A DNA stretch of 33,273 bases from Spartobacteria bacterium (lineage in GTDB: Bacteria > Verrucomicrobiota > Verrucomicrobiia > Chthoniobacterales > UBA10450), in assembly GCA_003167365.1 (NCBI GenBank), contig PMTM01000005.1, positions 1 through 33,273 on the forward strand, written 5' to 3'. Shown in pieces: positions 9,002 through 17,370 of this stretch; the first letter of the stretch is position 1, and every line of letters begins with the position of its first letter. The position numbers and the translations under genes were made by a program. The notes under the pieces are model-generated. The model searched no databases. It was not told the DNA's origin and saw nothing but the letters and a program-made list of their open reading frames with translations.

Positions 9002-11779
9002 ATGACCCGCCATCTCGAACAGGTCCTGGCGCACGCAGAGAATCAGCTCGCTGTCACCGGTGCGCAACGTCCCACTGAAGTTCTCCCGGTCTACAAAAGG
9101 TTTTTGAAGATCGAAGAGCACCGCTTGCGTTTGAATCATCAGGCGGGCGGCGGTGGCCGGGAAATTTGCGCACGCCGCGTCGATCTCGTCGATGTCTTAT
9201 TGCGGCATGCCTTTACGGCCGCGACCACCGCGGCTCGCAAAGGAACCGGTGCCAGTGAGTCGGCGCTGGCACTCATCGCCCTCGGCGGATACGGCCGCGG
9301 CGAGCTCAATCCATTCAGCGACGTCGATGTCATGCTTTTGCATCGGCAGAGCGCGGGCCGGATTTCGCCATATATCGAACAGATGGTAGAGCAAATCCTC
9401 TATCTGCTTTGGGACATTGGTTTCAAAGTGGGACATTCCACTCGCTCGATCAAAGAAGCGATCGCGCAGGCAAACCGCGATATGCTTACGAAAACCGCGA
9501 TGCTCGAGTCGCGGTATCTCGCCGGTGATTCCCAACTGGCGGATGAGTTTCGCGAAGAGTTCCGGTCGAAATGTGTCGCCGGTTACGAACGCGAATACGC
9601 GGAATTGCGCATGCAAGATCAGGCGGCCCGGCATAACAAATTCAGCAACAGCGTTTATCTGCAGGAGCCGCATGTGAAGAGCGGTTGCGGCGGCCTGCGC
9701 GATTATCAGAACCTGCTTTGGATGTCTTATTTTAAGGAGGGCTCGCTTACGACAAAACATTTGGTTGGCAGAGACTGGCTGAGTCAAACCGATCAACGAC
9801 GGATCGAGACGGCCTACGATTTCCTTTTGCGCGTTCGCACCGATCTGCACTACGCGACCGGGCGCGCCACCGATGTTTTGCACCGTAACTTGCAGGAACA
9901 AATCGCTCAGCGCCTTAATTACTCCAAAAAAAGCGCGCAACTGCGCAGCGAGGCACTAATGCGGGATTATTATGAGCACACGCGCAACATTTTTCGTGTG
10001 ACCGAGCGGATCACGGAGCAATTCGCAAGTGGTTACTCCACAACGAGAACTCGATCCCTGTTCGGGTTTCTTCCGTTGCGCCGCGGCGACCAGAAACACT
10101 TAGGATCTTTTTACACGCGCAACGGGCAACTTCACGCGAGCCAGCGGGACCTCTTTGCAAAGAATCCCGAAGAAATGATGCAGGTGTTTCAACTCGCCCA
10201 AGAGCAACGTGTCGATCTTAGCCCTGAACTGGAAGATTTGTTGACGCGGTGTCTCGGACAAGTCACGCGAACGTATCGATATGCAAAGGGTCCGCGGGAA
10301 AGCTTTAAGGCAATGCTAACGCGCAAAGGCGAAGCCGGTCGCGTTCTCCGGATGATGCACCGGGTGGACTTTCTCGGGCGTTATATTCCTGAATTCGGCC
10401 AACTCACATGCCTGGTGCAGCATGAGTTTTGCCATCGCTACACGGCGGACGAACACACACTGGTTTGCATCGACAAACTGGATGCGCTGGCACGCACGGA
10501 GGATCCCAAGCTAATTTTATATAGGCGATTGCTCGAATCGCTCGAAGATCCGTTCGTTCTTTATCTGGCGTTGCTCCTTCACGATACCGGCAAAGCCGTG
10601 GGCGCCCGTCCGCATTCCGAAGCGAGTGCTTTGTTCGCACAGCGAGTTGCAACGCGGCTGCAACTTTCATCCGAACAGCGCAAGTCGCTCACTCTTTTGG
10701 TCGACCATCACCTGACTCTTTCAAATATCGCGCAGCAGAGAAATCTCGACGATCCGGCGACGGTTGAGGAGTTTGCGAACATCGTGAAAAACCAAAGGAA
10801 CCTGGACGCGCTGATGTTGCTGACGTTGGCGGACGGTCAGGGAACGAGTCCGGAGACCTGGTCGGACTGGAAGGAATCGCTGGTGTGGGAACTCTTTCAG
10901 GCCGCTTCGCAATATCTCGCCGACCAAAAAGCGTATCACGAGCAAACGAAGATTGAGCGCGAAGGTTCGCGCGCCGATGCCGCTCGACACTTATCCGGCG
11001 ATTATACCGACGAGATCGAAGCGCATTTCGATCTCATGCCGGACAATTACTTTAGGGCCTCGGGAGTTCCGGAGATCGTAACGCATCTCAAGTTATTTCG
11101 ATCGCTTCTCGAGAATATATCGGGGACTAACGATCGCCCGCTTGCGCCGGCAATCTCTTGGGAAGCATTTCCGAAGCAAGGACACACCATCTTCTCCATC
11201 TGCACATGGGATCGTCCGCATCTGCTGGCGAAGATTGCCGGTTCTTTTTCGGTCGTTCCCATCAACATCTTGAGCGCCGATATTTTTCCGCGCGCGGATC
11301 ATGTTGTTCTCGATGTTTTCCGCGTGTGCGACACCAAGGGACGCGCCGTCACTGATTCCAAGGATCTCGCATTGGTGGAAAAAATCCTGTGTGCCGCCCT
11401 TGAGAACGAAAGTTTCGATTTTGGTCCGTTAATGGAAAGAGCACGCCGCGAGCATCGCCATCGCCTCGCTCAAGAAGCGGAATTCCCGACCAGCATCGTC
11501 CTGGATAACAAGGCGCATCCGGCTTACACATTGATCCAGGTGCAAACGCCTGATCGGATCGGCCTACTGCACGAATTGCTCTCATGTCTCGGGCGTGAAG
11601 GAGTTCACATCGCGTTGTCGCGCATCAGCACGCAGACCGGCGCGGCGATCGATACTTTCTACGTTGTTGATGAAGCGACCCGCGGCAAAGTCACGGACTC
11701 TCATAGAATTTCATCTCTGCAGAAGCATCTTCAGGCAGCCGCGCTAGGAACTGCGGCGACCGACCGAACCTTCGCATGA
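9002..11779 (+). CDS. glnD: Bifunctional PII uridylyltransferase/uridylyl-removing enzyme
   Basis: Senses glutamine and adds or removes UMP on PII signalling proteins, controlling glutamine synthetase and nitrogen transcription in the cytoplasm. The 925-residue length and domain order match GlnD. The nucleotidyltransferase domain has GGYGRGELNPFSDVDVMLLH at 95-114, with Asp107 and Asp109 as metal ligands. An HD phosphohydrolase domain has LLLHDTGKAVG (His527-Asp528) for de-uridylylation. Two C-terminal ACT domains lie at about 727-800 and 840-915, for glutamine binding. The gene begins 75 bp after the sigma-54 activator and its stop overlaps the next gene's start (ATGA, 11776-11779), implying translational coupling. 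No PII gene or glutamine synthetase gene is in the window. Confidence 0.96.
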   Translation: MTRHLEQVLAHAENQLAVTGAQRPTEVLPVYKRFLKIEEHRLRLNHQAGGGGREICARRVDLVDVLLRHAFTAATTAARKGTGASESALALIALGGYGRGELNPFSDVDVMLLHRQSAGRISPYIEQMVEQILYLLWDIGFKVGHSTRSIKEAIAQANRDMLTKTAMLESRYLAGDSQLADEFREEFRSKCVAGYEREYAELRMQDQAARHNKFSNSVYLQEPHVKSGCGGLRDYQNLLWMSYFKEGSLTTKHLVGRDWLSQTDQRRIETAYDFLLRVRTDLHYATGRATDVLHRNLQEQIAQRLNYSKKSAQLRSEALMRDYYEHTRNIFRVTERITEQFASGYSTTRTRSLFGFLPLRRGDQKHLGSFYTRNGQLHASQRDLFAKNPEEMMQVFQLAQEQRVDLSPELEDLLTRCLGQVTRTYRYAKGPRESFKAMLTRKGEAGRVLRMMHRVDFLGRYIPEFGQLTCLVQHEFCHRYTADEHTLVCIDKLDALARTEDPKLILYRRLLESLEDPFVLYLALLLHDTGKAVGARPHSEASALFAQRVATRLQLSSEQRKSLTLLVDHHLTLSNIAQQRNLDDPATVEEFANIVKNQRNLDALMLLTLADGQGTSPETWSDWKESLVWELFQAASQYLADQKAYHEQTKIEREGSRADAARHLSGDYTDEIEAHFDLMPDNYFRASGVPEIVTHLKLFRSLLENISGTNDRPLAPAISWEAFPKQGHTIFSICTWDRPHLLAKIAGSFSVVPINILSADIFPRADHVVLDVFRVCDTKGRAVTDSKDLALVEKILCAALENESFDFGPLMERARREHRHRLAQEAEFPTSIVLDNKAHPAYTLIQVQTPDRIGLLHELLSCLGREGVHIALSRISTQTGAAIDTFYVVDEATRGKVTDSHRISSLQKHLQAAALGTAATDRTFA

Positions 11780-12525
11780 ACGTACTCATTCTCGCCGCCG
11801 GTTATGCGACACGGCTTTATCCCCTCACTCTGACCAAGGCCAAGCCACTATTGGAAGTGGCCGGCAAACCGATGATCGAATGGGTAATGGATAATCTCGC
11901 GGCCGTTCCAGATTTGGAAACAATTTACATTGTTACAAACGACAAGTTCGCAGCCGCCTTCCAAGCGTGGGCGGACGGCTATGAAAATCGACGCTCGAAT
12001 TTCAGATTCAAAATCATCAACGACGGTTCCACCAGCGACGATGACAAGTTGGGCGCGATTGGAGATATTAATTTGGTTCTCACGCGAGAGGACGATCTCA
12101 AAAAAAGCGACCTCATTGTCATCGCTGGAGACAATTTGTTCAGCGAGCCGCTCACTGATTTTGTCGAGTGCGCGAAACAGTCAGAAGTTGCGGTCGCCGT
12201 CTACGACGTCGGAAGCCTGGAAGCGATCAAGAAATACGGAAACATCAGCGTCGACGCCGAGGGGATCATTACGCACTTCGAAGAGAAGCCGGAAAAGCCC
12301 AAGAGCACTTTAGCGGCGATCGCGCTTTATTATTACTCCCGCGAAGTTCTTCCCCTTTTCATTACCTACATCGCAGCCGGTAACAATCCCGACCAACCCG
12401 GACGTTTCGTGCAATGGCTTTACACGCGCAAACCGGTGAAGACTTTCCAGATCAAAGGCAAATGGCTGGATATCGGAAGCAAAGAAACGCTGGAGGAAGC
12501 CAGCAAGGTTTTCGCGAAGTTGTAG
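11776..12525 (+). CDS. Sugar-phosphate nucleotidyltransferase (RmlA/GalU-like)
   Basis: A 249-residue protein of the NTP_transferase family, which makes NDP-sugars from a sugar-1-phosphate and an NTP in the cytoplasm. The N-terminal nucleotide loop LILAAGYATRLYPLT has Arg13 but reads GYATRL instead of the usual GxGTRL. KAKPLLEVAGKPMIEW follows, with Lys23 in KPLLEV. A metal-binding Asp119 sits in IVIAGDNLF. It is shorter than typical GalU or RmlA and lacks a C-terminal acyltransferase hexapeptide domain, so substrate cannot be assigned. It overlaps glnD by four bases, so it is co-expressed with that regulator. This pairing has no obvious functional logic, except that cell-envelope sugar supply could be tied to nitrogen state. 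Confidence 0.88.
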   Translation: MNVLILAAGYATRLYPLTLTKAKPLLEVAGKPMIEWVMDNLAAVPDLETIYIVTNDKFAAAFQAWADGYENRRSNFRFKIINDGSTSDDDKLGAIGDINLVLTREDDLKKSDLIVIAGDNLFSEPLTDFVECAKQSEVAVAVYDVGSLEAIKKYGNISVDAEGIITHFEEKPEKPKSTLAAIALYYYSREVLPLFITYIAAGNNPDQPGRFVQWLYTRKPVKTFQIKGKWLDIGSKETLEEASKVFAKL

Positions 12526-12558
12526 CCCCGAAAACGCGCCCTAGGTTAGCAATAGATT

Positions 12559-12584
12559 CGGCGGTCATAGACCGCCGCTACAGT
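12559..12584 (+). repeat. REP-like palindrome, family A copy 1
   Basis: CGGCGGTC-ATA-GACCGCCG is a perfect 8-bp hairpin with a 3-nt loop, followed by the tail CTACAGT. It differs from the copy at 33045-33070 at one of 26 positions. It lies between two convergent genes (stops at 12525 and 12593) and could act as a bidirectional terminator, although no T-tract follows. Confidence 0.8.
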
Positions 12585-12592
12585 AATTGGCG

Positions 12593-13012
12593 CTATTTCA
12601 ACCGGCCTTCGTCGAACTCAATCAAATCGAAGTAGGTGCGAATATCCTTTCGGCCATCGCCGCCGGCTTCTTTTAGAAAATGAGTGAAACGGGCCTTCTT
12701 TGCCGCCGTATCCGGATGACGCGAAATCATTTCTTTGTTCCAGTGTTCGACCTCTTCGTTTGAATGTTTGATGCCGTTTTCCTGAACCCATTGCAAAATT
12801 GCCTTGTCGTCCTCCAATCGATTGGCGGCTTCTTCAAACGCGTCGCCATTCAGTTTTAGAAACGCGAGCAAATGTTTGTCGAAGCCGACGGTTTTGTAGT
12901 TGTAACCGTTGAGCAAACCTTTGCGGTGAAGCTTCGCCTTATCGATCAAACGCGGCAGATGGACATATCCGCCCAGTTTTTCGTAGGGACTGCGAGGTCG
13001 CAGTTTTTGCAT
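12593..13012 (-). CDS. DUF5069 domain-containing protein
   Basis: A 139-residue soluble protein that I recognise as DUF5069 from its opening LRPRSPYEKLGGYVHLPRLI and the following DKAKLHRKGLL. It has no membrane segment or signal peptide and is rich in lysine and acidic residues. The central region is probably helical. The family is widespread in Verrucomicrobiota and some other bacteria; I know of no established function. The start is the ATG at 13012, nine bases after the stop of the zinc-ribbon bactofilin gene. It is therefore likely the last cistron of the bactofilin operon. Its stop lies 8 bp from the REP-like palindrome. Confidence 0.85.
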   Translation of the reverse strand: MQKLRPRSPYEKLGGYVHLPRLIDKAKLHRKGLLNGYNYKTVGFDKHLLAFLKLNGDAFEEAANRLEDDKAILQWVQENGIKHSNEEVEHWNKEMISRHPDTAAKKARFTHFLKEAGGDGRKDIRTYFDLIEFDEGRLK

Positions 13013-13021
13013 CCCTGAAAT

Positions 13022-13870
13022 TTAAGTTACAGGGAGCGGCTGAGCAACAGGGGCGGCAGTTTCGGGCGTGGTTTCGCTCGCCACAGCCGGCTTCTGCTCG
13101 GGCAACAATTCAGCTTGTGTGAAGTCCGCTTTGCCGATCACCAACTGGCCAGAAAAGATTCCGCCTTTTTCAACTGTGATCGCTTTCGCGGTGACATCCC
13201 CTTCGAGCACCGCGTTCTTATGAATCGTCACGTTCGTTTCCGCTATGATTTCGCCCAGCATTCTTCCCTTGATCTCAATACTGGAGACGCGGACTCGCCT
13301 GAAGAACTGGACGTCCGCTTTGCGTTCTACGGTCACGTGCTGCGCAGTCAACCGTCCAGGGATCTTCCCGACGAAGTTGATGGTCGCGGGCCCGGAACAT
13401 TGCAAATTTCCGCGCAATTTTCCTTCGATCAGCGCGGAACGGCAAACGACGTTCGTGCTGCTGAGATCCCCTTTGGAAGTAAGATGCAGGTCGCCGCGGG
13501 TGCGAATGCTTCGGCTGAAGCTCGTTGTGACTTTATAATCGCGCAGATCGATGTGTGCGCTGCATCCCGGGCAATTTGTCGATGTGGCCGCGTCACTGAC
13601 TTCATGTTTTCGCTTGCATTCGAAGCACGTGACGCTGCGACTTCGTTGCCGATTCCAGAAGCCTTCAGATTTCCGAAAACCGGAGGATTCCTGCGCAGCC
13701 GCCGCCTCCTCTTTCGCCCGAAACTTTAGTCCGGGCTTCGGCGCCGATGGCAAGAAACTATTGCCGCACTGGCGGCACATCGTGCTCTTCGCCGCCGCAT
13801 ACTCCATCTGCTTAAAGCCACAGTGCGGACATTCCACACTGGCCTTAGCAGGCAACGGCTTCGAGGGCAC
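13022..13870 (-). CDS. Bactofilin with two N-terminal zinc ribbons
   Basis: A 282-residue polymer-forming cytoskeletal protein. The C-terminal two thirds (about 115-245) is a bactofilin beta-helix of repeating short strands such as SALIEGKLRGNLQC, GRMLGEIIAETNVTIH and NAVLEGDVTAKAITVEKGG. The N-terminus holds two CX2C-X14-CX2C zinc ribbons of identical geometry: Cys14/17/32/35 and Cys82/85/100/103, joined by a basic, Ala-rich linker. Most bactofilins have only short disordered tails, so this fusion may give nucleic-acid or protein binding to a filament; that is inference. The start is GTG 13870, with no in-frame ATG between it and the upstream stop. It follows the simpler bactofilin by 32 bp. 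Confidence 0.88.
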   Translation of the reverse strand: MPSKPLPAKASVECPHCGFKQMEYAAAKSTMCRQCGNSFLPSAPKPGLKFRAKEEAAAAQESSGFRKSEGFWNRQRSRSVTCFECKRKHEVSDAATSTNCPGCSAHIDLRDYKVTTSFSRSIRTRGDLHLTSKGDLSSTNVVCRSALIEGKLRGNLQCSGPATINFVGKIPGRLTAQHVTVERKADVQFFRRVRVSSIEIKGRMLGEIIAETNVTIHKNAVLEGDVTAKAITVEKGGIFSGQLVIGKADFTQAELLPEQKPAVASETTPETAAPVAQPLPVT

Positions 13871-13902
13871 TAGTTCGCGGAGGTAGCCAAGCTAATTTAA
13901 CA

Positions 13903-14436
13903 TTACACGCGAGCGCCACCGAAAGCCGGGGTCTTGACCGGCTCATCGTGACGGACAACTTCCGGCCGAGCACCACTGGATGGTTTCCCCGTTGAAACGC
14001 TCATCCCGCTGGTCACTTCGGATTTTCCGACGAAGGTCGCGCCTTCCTCGATCACGAGCCGAGCGGCCTTCAGGTCGCCCTGCAACGTGCATTTCGATTT
14101 CAATTCGCAGCGCTCACTCACCGTGATGTTCCCCTGCACTTTGCCGAAAACCGTGATCGACTTCGTTTTGATTTCACCGCGAATGTCCGCATGTTCACCA
14201 ATCGTCAACACTCCTTCGGAATGAATCTCGCCCTCGACCCTTCCGTCGATGAGCAGCTCCTTTTGAAATTTGATCGAGCCTTTGATTTCCACGTCGCTCG
14301 ATAAGATGTCTTTTCCAGTGTGTTCAGCCATAAATTTTTGATAGTCGGTTGTTGATTGTGATTGTCTTGGTTGCTCGCTGTGAGCGGCGCGGTTGGTTTC
14401 CTCAGGTGCCGCCAACGATCCTTCACCGATCGCCGA
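13903..14436 (-). CDS. Bactofilin (polymer-forming cytoskeletal protein)
   Basis: A small bactofilin, 177 residues from ATG 14436. Bactofilins polymerise without nucleotide into membrane-associated filaments that position cell-wall enzymes or shape the cell. The beta-helix core spans LSSDVEIKGSIKFQKELLID through LVIEEGATFVGKSEV, with regular turns (VEGEIHSEGVLTIGEHADI, GEIKTKSITVFGKVQGNITV). A polar N-terminal tail of about 45 residues and a Pro/Ser-rich C-terminal tail flank it, as is usual. An upstream in-frame GTG at 14469 would add 11 residues (MLKKFIPQKP...); the choice is uncertain because neither has a strong ribosome site. It is the first gene of the bactofilin-bactofilin-DUF5069 cluster, with the tRNA-Ile2 upstream on the same strand. 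Confidence 0.9.
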   Translation of the reverse strand, partial: SAIGEGSLAAPEETNRAAHSEQPRQSQSTTDYQKFMAEHTGKDILSSDVEIKGSIKFQKELLIDGRVEGEIHSEGVLTIGEHADIRGEIKTKSITVFGKVQGNITVSERCELKSKCTLQGDLKAARLVIEEGATFVGKSEVTSGMSVSTGKPSSGARPEVVRHDEPVKTPAFGGARV

Positions 14437-14643
14437 CATTGGCTTCTGCGGGATAAATTTCTTTAACACGCGCTATTATTGCCACCTTCCCCGGAGCTGT
14501 CAACGGATTCTCACAGGTAAAACCCAGCTTTTTCACCGGTTATTCCCAAGGCGGAGGAGCTTATTCACTCCATTTTGGCTGGTTAGCATCAAGAACGATC
14601 CACAGCCAAATCTAAAATCTGCAATCTTAAATCGAAAATTCAC

Positions 14644-14716
<73 letters not shown>

Positions 14717-14867
14717 GCGTTGTTACCGATTGAAGCACACAATATCGCTTACAACCAATCTCGAAAGCGAGAGCTGCCGACTCGTGCGAATAAGAATTAC
14801 GCTTTCTTCTTTCCTCGAACGGGCCGACATGTCTACGCTCCGCCAGACACATCTCTAATTCTTTGCG

Positions 14868-15848
14868 ATGACCAACCAGCCGCCCGCCATTCAAACTTTG
14901 CAGCTGCCGCATATTCCGGTGCGGTTGATCGCCGGCGTCGTCGCGGTCATTCTGTTGATTGCTCTGGGGTGGACATCTTGTTACACGGTCCAGGCCGAAT
15001 CGGAAGGCGTCGTTTTGCGTTTCGGAAAGTTTTTGAAAACAGTCGAGCCCGGTCTGCAATTCAAACTTCCCTTCGGTATCGACCAGGTCACGGTTTTGCC
15101 GACGAGGCGACAGTTGAAACTTGAGTTCGGCTTCGTTACTCCGGGATACACAAACGTCGACCAGCCGGCAACAGATGTGGAAGAAGAAAGGTCGATGGTC
15201 ACGGGCGATCTAAACGCCGCGCTGGTCGAGTGGGTCGTGCAGTACCGCATCGACGATCCCAAACAATACCTTTTCGATGTCCGTAATCCCGGCCAGACGT
15301 TGCGCGATTTATCGGAAGCGGCGATGCGCGAAGTGATCGGCGACCGAACGGTGGACGAAGTCATTACCATCGGCCGGCAAGACATCGAAATTTCGGCGCT
15401 CGCGCGAATGCAGGAACTGGCAAAGCGTTACAAGCTCGGTGTCCGCGTCGATCAAGTGCAATTGAAGAACGTTAACCCGCCGGCCGAGGTGCAAGCGTCG
15501 TTCAACGAAGTGAACAAAGCGCAACAGGATCGCGAGAACGCGATCAACATCGCGAACGGCGATTACAACGAAGCCGTGCCGAAAGCGAAGGGACAAGCTG
15601 ACCAGACGATTCGCGGCGCGGAAGGCTACCGATTCAAGCGAGTCAATGAAGCGCAAGGCGACGTCGCTTCGTTTAACGCCATGCTCCAGCAATACATCAA
15701 AGCGCCGGAGATCACGCGCACGCGGCTCTATCTCGAAACAATGGGCGACGTGCTCCCTGCCACCGGAGAGAAGATTATTATCGACGATTCGATGCGGAAT
15801 GTCCTGCCGCTGCTGCCGTTGACCGGAAAATCTTTGGAGAAACGATGA
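14868..15848 (+). CDS. hflK: HflK, SPFH-domain modulator of FtsH
   Basis: A 326-residue membrane-anchored SPFH/prohibitin-family protein. With HflC it forms a large ring-like assembly around the FtsH protease and limits its access to membrane substrates. A short N-terminal cytoplasmic tail precedes one transmembrane helix (VRLIAGVVAVILLIALGWTS). The band-7 domain begins QAESEGVVLRFGKFLKTVEPGLQFKLPF. A helical region with repeated Ala/Glu/Lys (KAKGQADQTIRGAEGYRFKR) follows and ends in VLPLLPL. E. coli HflK is longer (about 419 residues), with a Gly-rich N-terminal tail absent here. The stop overlaps the hflC start (ATGA at 15845-15848). ftsH is not in the window. Confidence 0.93.
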   Translation: MTNQPPAIQTLQLPHIPVRLIAGVVAVILLIALGWTSCYTVQAESEGVVLRFGKFLKTVEPGLQFKLPFGIDQVTVLPTRRQLKLEFGFVTPGYTNVDQPATDVEEERSMVTGDLNAALVEWVVQYRIDDPKQYLFDVRNPGQTLRDLSEAAMREVIGDRTVDEVITIGRQDIEISALARMQELAKRYKLGVRVDQVQLKNVNPPAEVQASFNEVNKAQQDRENAINIANGDYNEAVPKAKGQADQTIRGAEGYRFKRVNEAQGDVASFNAMLQQYIKAPEITRTRLYLETMGDVLPATGEKIIIDDSMRNVLPLLPLTGKSLEKR

Positions 15849-16843
15849 ACAAGCGCGGCTGTCTTTCACTTGTGGCGATCGTGCTCGTCCTTGTCGTTTT
15901 GCGCATCGTGCTCGGATGCTTCTTCGCCGTTTACCAGACCGAGCAGGTCATCATTACGCAATTCGGCAAACCAATCGGCGATCCAATCACGGACCCGGGG
16001 TTGCACTTTAAGCTTCCCATCATTCAAGACGTCAATCGGATCGATAAGCGCTTTCTGGAATGGGATGGCGCGCCCGTGGCCATTCCCACGCGAGACAAGA
16101 CTTACATTCACGTCGATACCTTCGCCCGCTGGCGGATTAATGACCCCAAGACCTACTTCGTGCGATTGCATGATGAACGAAGCGCCCAGTCGCGCTTGGA
16201 AGACATCCTTGGAAGCGAGACGCGCAACGCCATCGCCAAACATGATTTGATCGAGATCGTGCGCACCGATAAAGACCGCAAACCGTTGCGTGACGAAAAT
16301 TTGAAAAATGCTTCGGCCGGCCTGGGAACGATCGGGGTGCTTCCCTCCATCGAGTATGGACGCTTGAAAATCGAAGACGAGATCAAGGCGAAAGCGGCCG
16401 TGAAACTAGCGGAGTTCGGCATCGAACTGCTCGATCTCCGGCTCAAACGAGTCAATTACAATCCGGACGTGCTCGATCGAATCTACCAGCGAATGATGAG
16501 CGAACGCCGGCAGATTGCGCAGCGGTTTCGCTCGGAAGGCGAAGGAGAAGCGGCCCGTATCGCCGGACAGAAGGAGCGCGACCTGAATGAAATTCAATCG
16601 ACGGCCTACCGCCAGGTGCAACAGATCCGCGGTGAAGCCGATGGGAAAGCGACCGAGATATACGCGCAGGCTTATACCCAGCACCCGCAAGCCGCCGAAT
16701 TCTACAATTTCCTCAAGAGCATGGAGACCTATCGGAAAGTGCTCACCAAAGATACCACGCTCGTCCTCTCCACCGACAGCGACCTGTTCGGCTTGCTCAA
16801 ACGCGCTAACGCAAAGCCTCAAACCTTGCCGCCGGCGCGCTGA
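15845..16843 (+). CDS. hflC: HflC, SPFH-domain modulator of FtsH
   Basis: The partner of HflK, 332 residues, close to E. coli HflC (334). It has one N-terminal transmembrane helix (LSLVAIVLVLVVLRIVLGCF). The SPFH domain opens with YQTEQVIITQFGKPIGDPIT and DPGLHFKLP. RTLVN-type core strands are replaced by VDTFARWRINDPKTYFVRLH. A coiled-coil tail follows (MMSERRQIAQRFRSEGEGEA) and continues to TEIYAQAYTQHPQAAEFYNF, a highly characteristic HflC segment. It is translationally coupled to hflK by a 4-bp overlap. It converges on the receiver gene, whose stop lies 66 bp downstream; no clear terminator hairpin is visible there. Confidence 0.95.
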   Translation: MNKRGCLSLVAIVLVLVVLRIVLGCFFAVYQTEQVIITQFGKPIGDPITDPGLHFKLPIIQDVNRIDKRFLEWDGAPVAIPTRDKTYIHVDTFARWRINDPKTYFVRLHDERSAQSRLEDILGSETRNAIAKHDLIEIVRTDKDRKPLRDENLKNASAGLGTIGVLPSIEYGRLKIEDEIKAKAAVKLAEFGIELLDLRLKRVNYNPDVLDRIYQRMMSERRQIAQRFRSEGEGEAARIAGQKERDLNEIQSTAYRQVQQIRGEADGKATEIYAQAYTQHPQAAEFYNFLKSMETYRKVLTKDTTLVLSTDSDLFGLLKRANAKPQTLPPAR

Positions 16844-16909
16844 ACCCACGCAGGAATCCAAACTTGAACCAACAAGCGGGCCATCTCGCCCCGACAAGTT
16901 CAGGCTGTT

Positions 16910-17320
16910 TCACCATTTGGGTTTTTCTCTAATCAGTCGGGCGATTGTTTGCTCAAGCTCGGCGGGGGAGACTGGTTTCTTCAGATACGCATCTCCGCAG
17001 ACGGATAGTGCCGCTTTCTGTTCCGCTTCTTCCGCATAGGCGGAGTAATAAAGAACAGGGACGTTCGGCTGCAGTTCCGATAATTCCTGGCACAATTCGA
17101 TGCCGGTTCCGTCGGGCAATCGCACATCGAGGATGAACAAGTCGAATTTTACATCTTTGGCCAATTGTAACGCTTCCGCGACCGTTCCAGCCGTCGCCAC
17201 CACATATCCGAACTCGCGCAAAGAAGCCGCAATCAGCAGCCGGAAATCTGGATCATCTTCAACGTGAAGGATGTTGGGTTTTTCGATGTTCTCTTGGGGC
17301 GGGTTCATGGCTTCGACCAT
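16910..17320 (-). CDS. Single-domain response regulator (receiver only)
   Basis: A 136-residue CheY-like receiver with no output domain. The acidic pocket is HVEDDPDF near residues 19-26, the phosphoacceptor is Asp65 in LFILDVRLPDGTG, and the conserved Lys is in YLKKPVSP. The short N-terminal tail (MVEAMNPPQENIEK) offers a second start at Met5. It lies 50 bp downstream of the hybrid kinase gene on the same strand. The kinase has its own C-terminal receiver, with a very similar LPDGTGI sequence. The lone receiver is probably a phosphotransfer partner or decoy for the same kinase; output by protein contact is inferred. Confidence 0.9.
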   Translation of the reverse strand: MVEAMNPPQENIEKPNILHVEDDPDFRLLIAASLREFGYVVATAGTVAEALQLAKDVKFDLFILDVRLPDGTGIELCQELSELQPNVPVLYYSAYAEEAEQKAALSVCGDAYLKKPVSPAELEQTIARLIREKPKW

Positions 17321-17370
17321 GTCACTCGAAGTTGCATCGCGCGAATGTTTTTTCAGCGACGTACTCGAGC

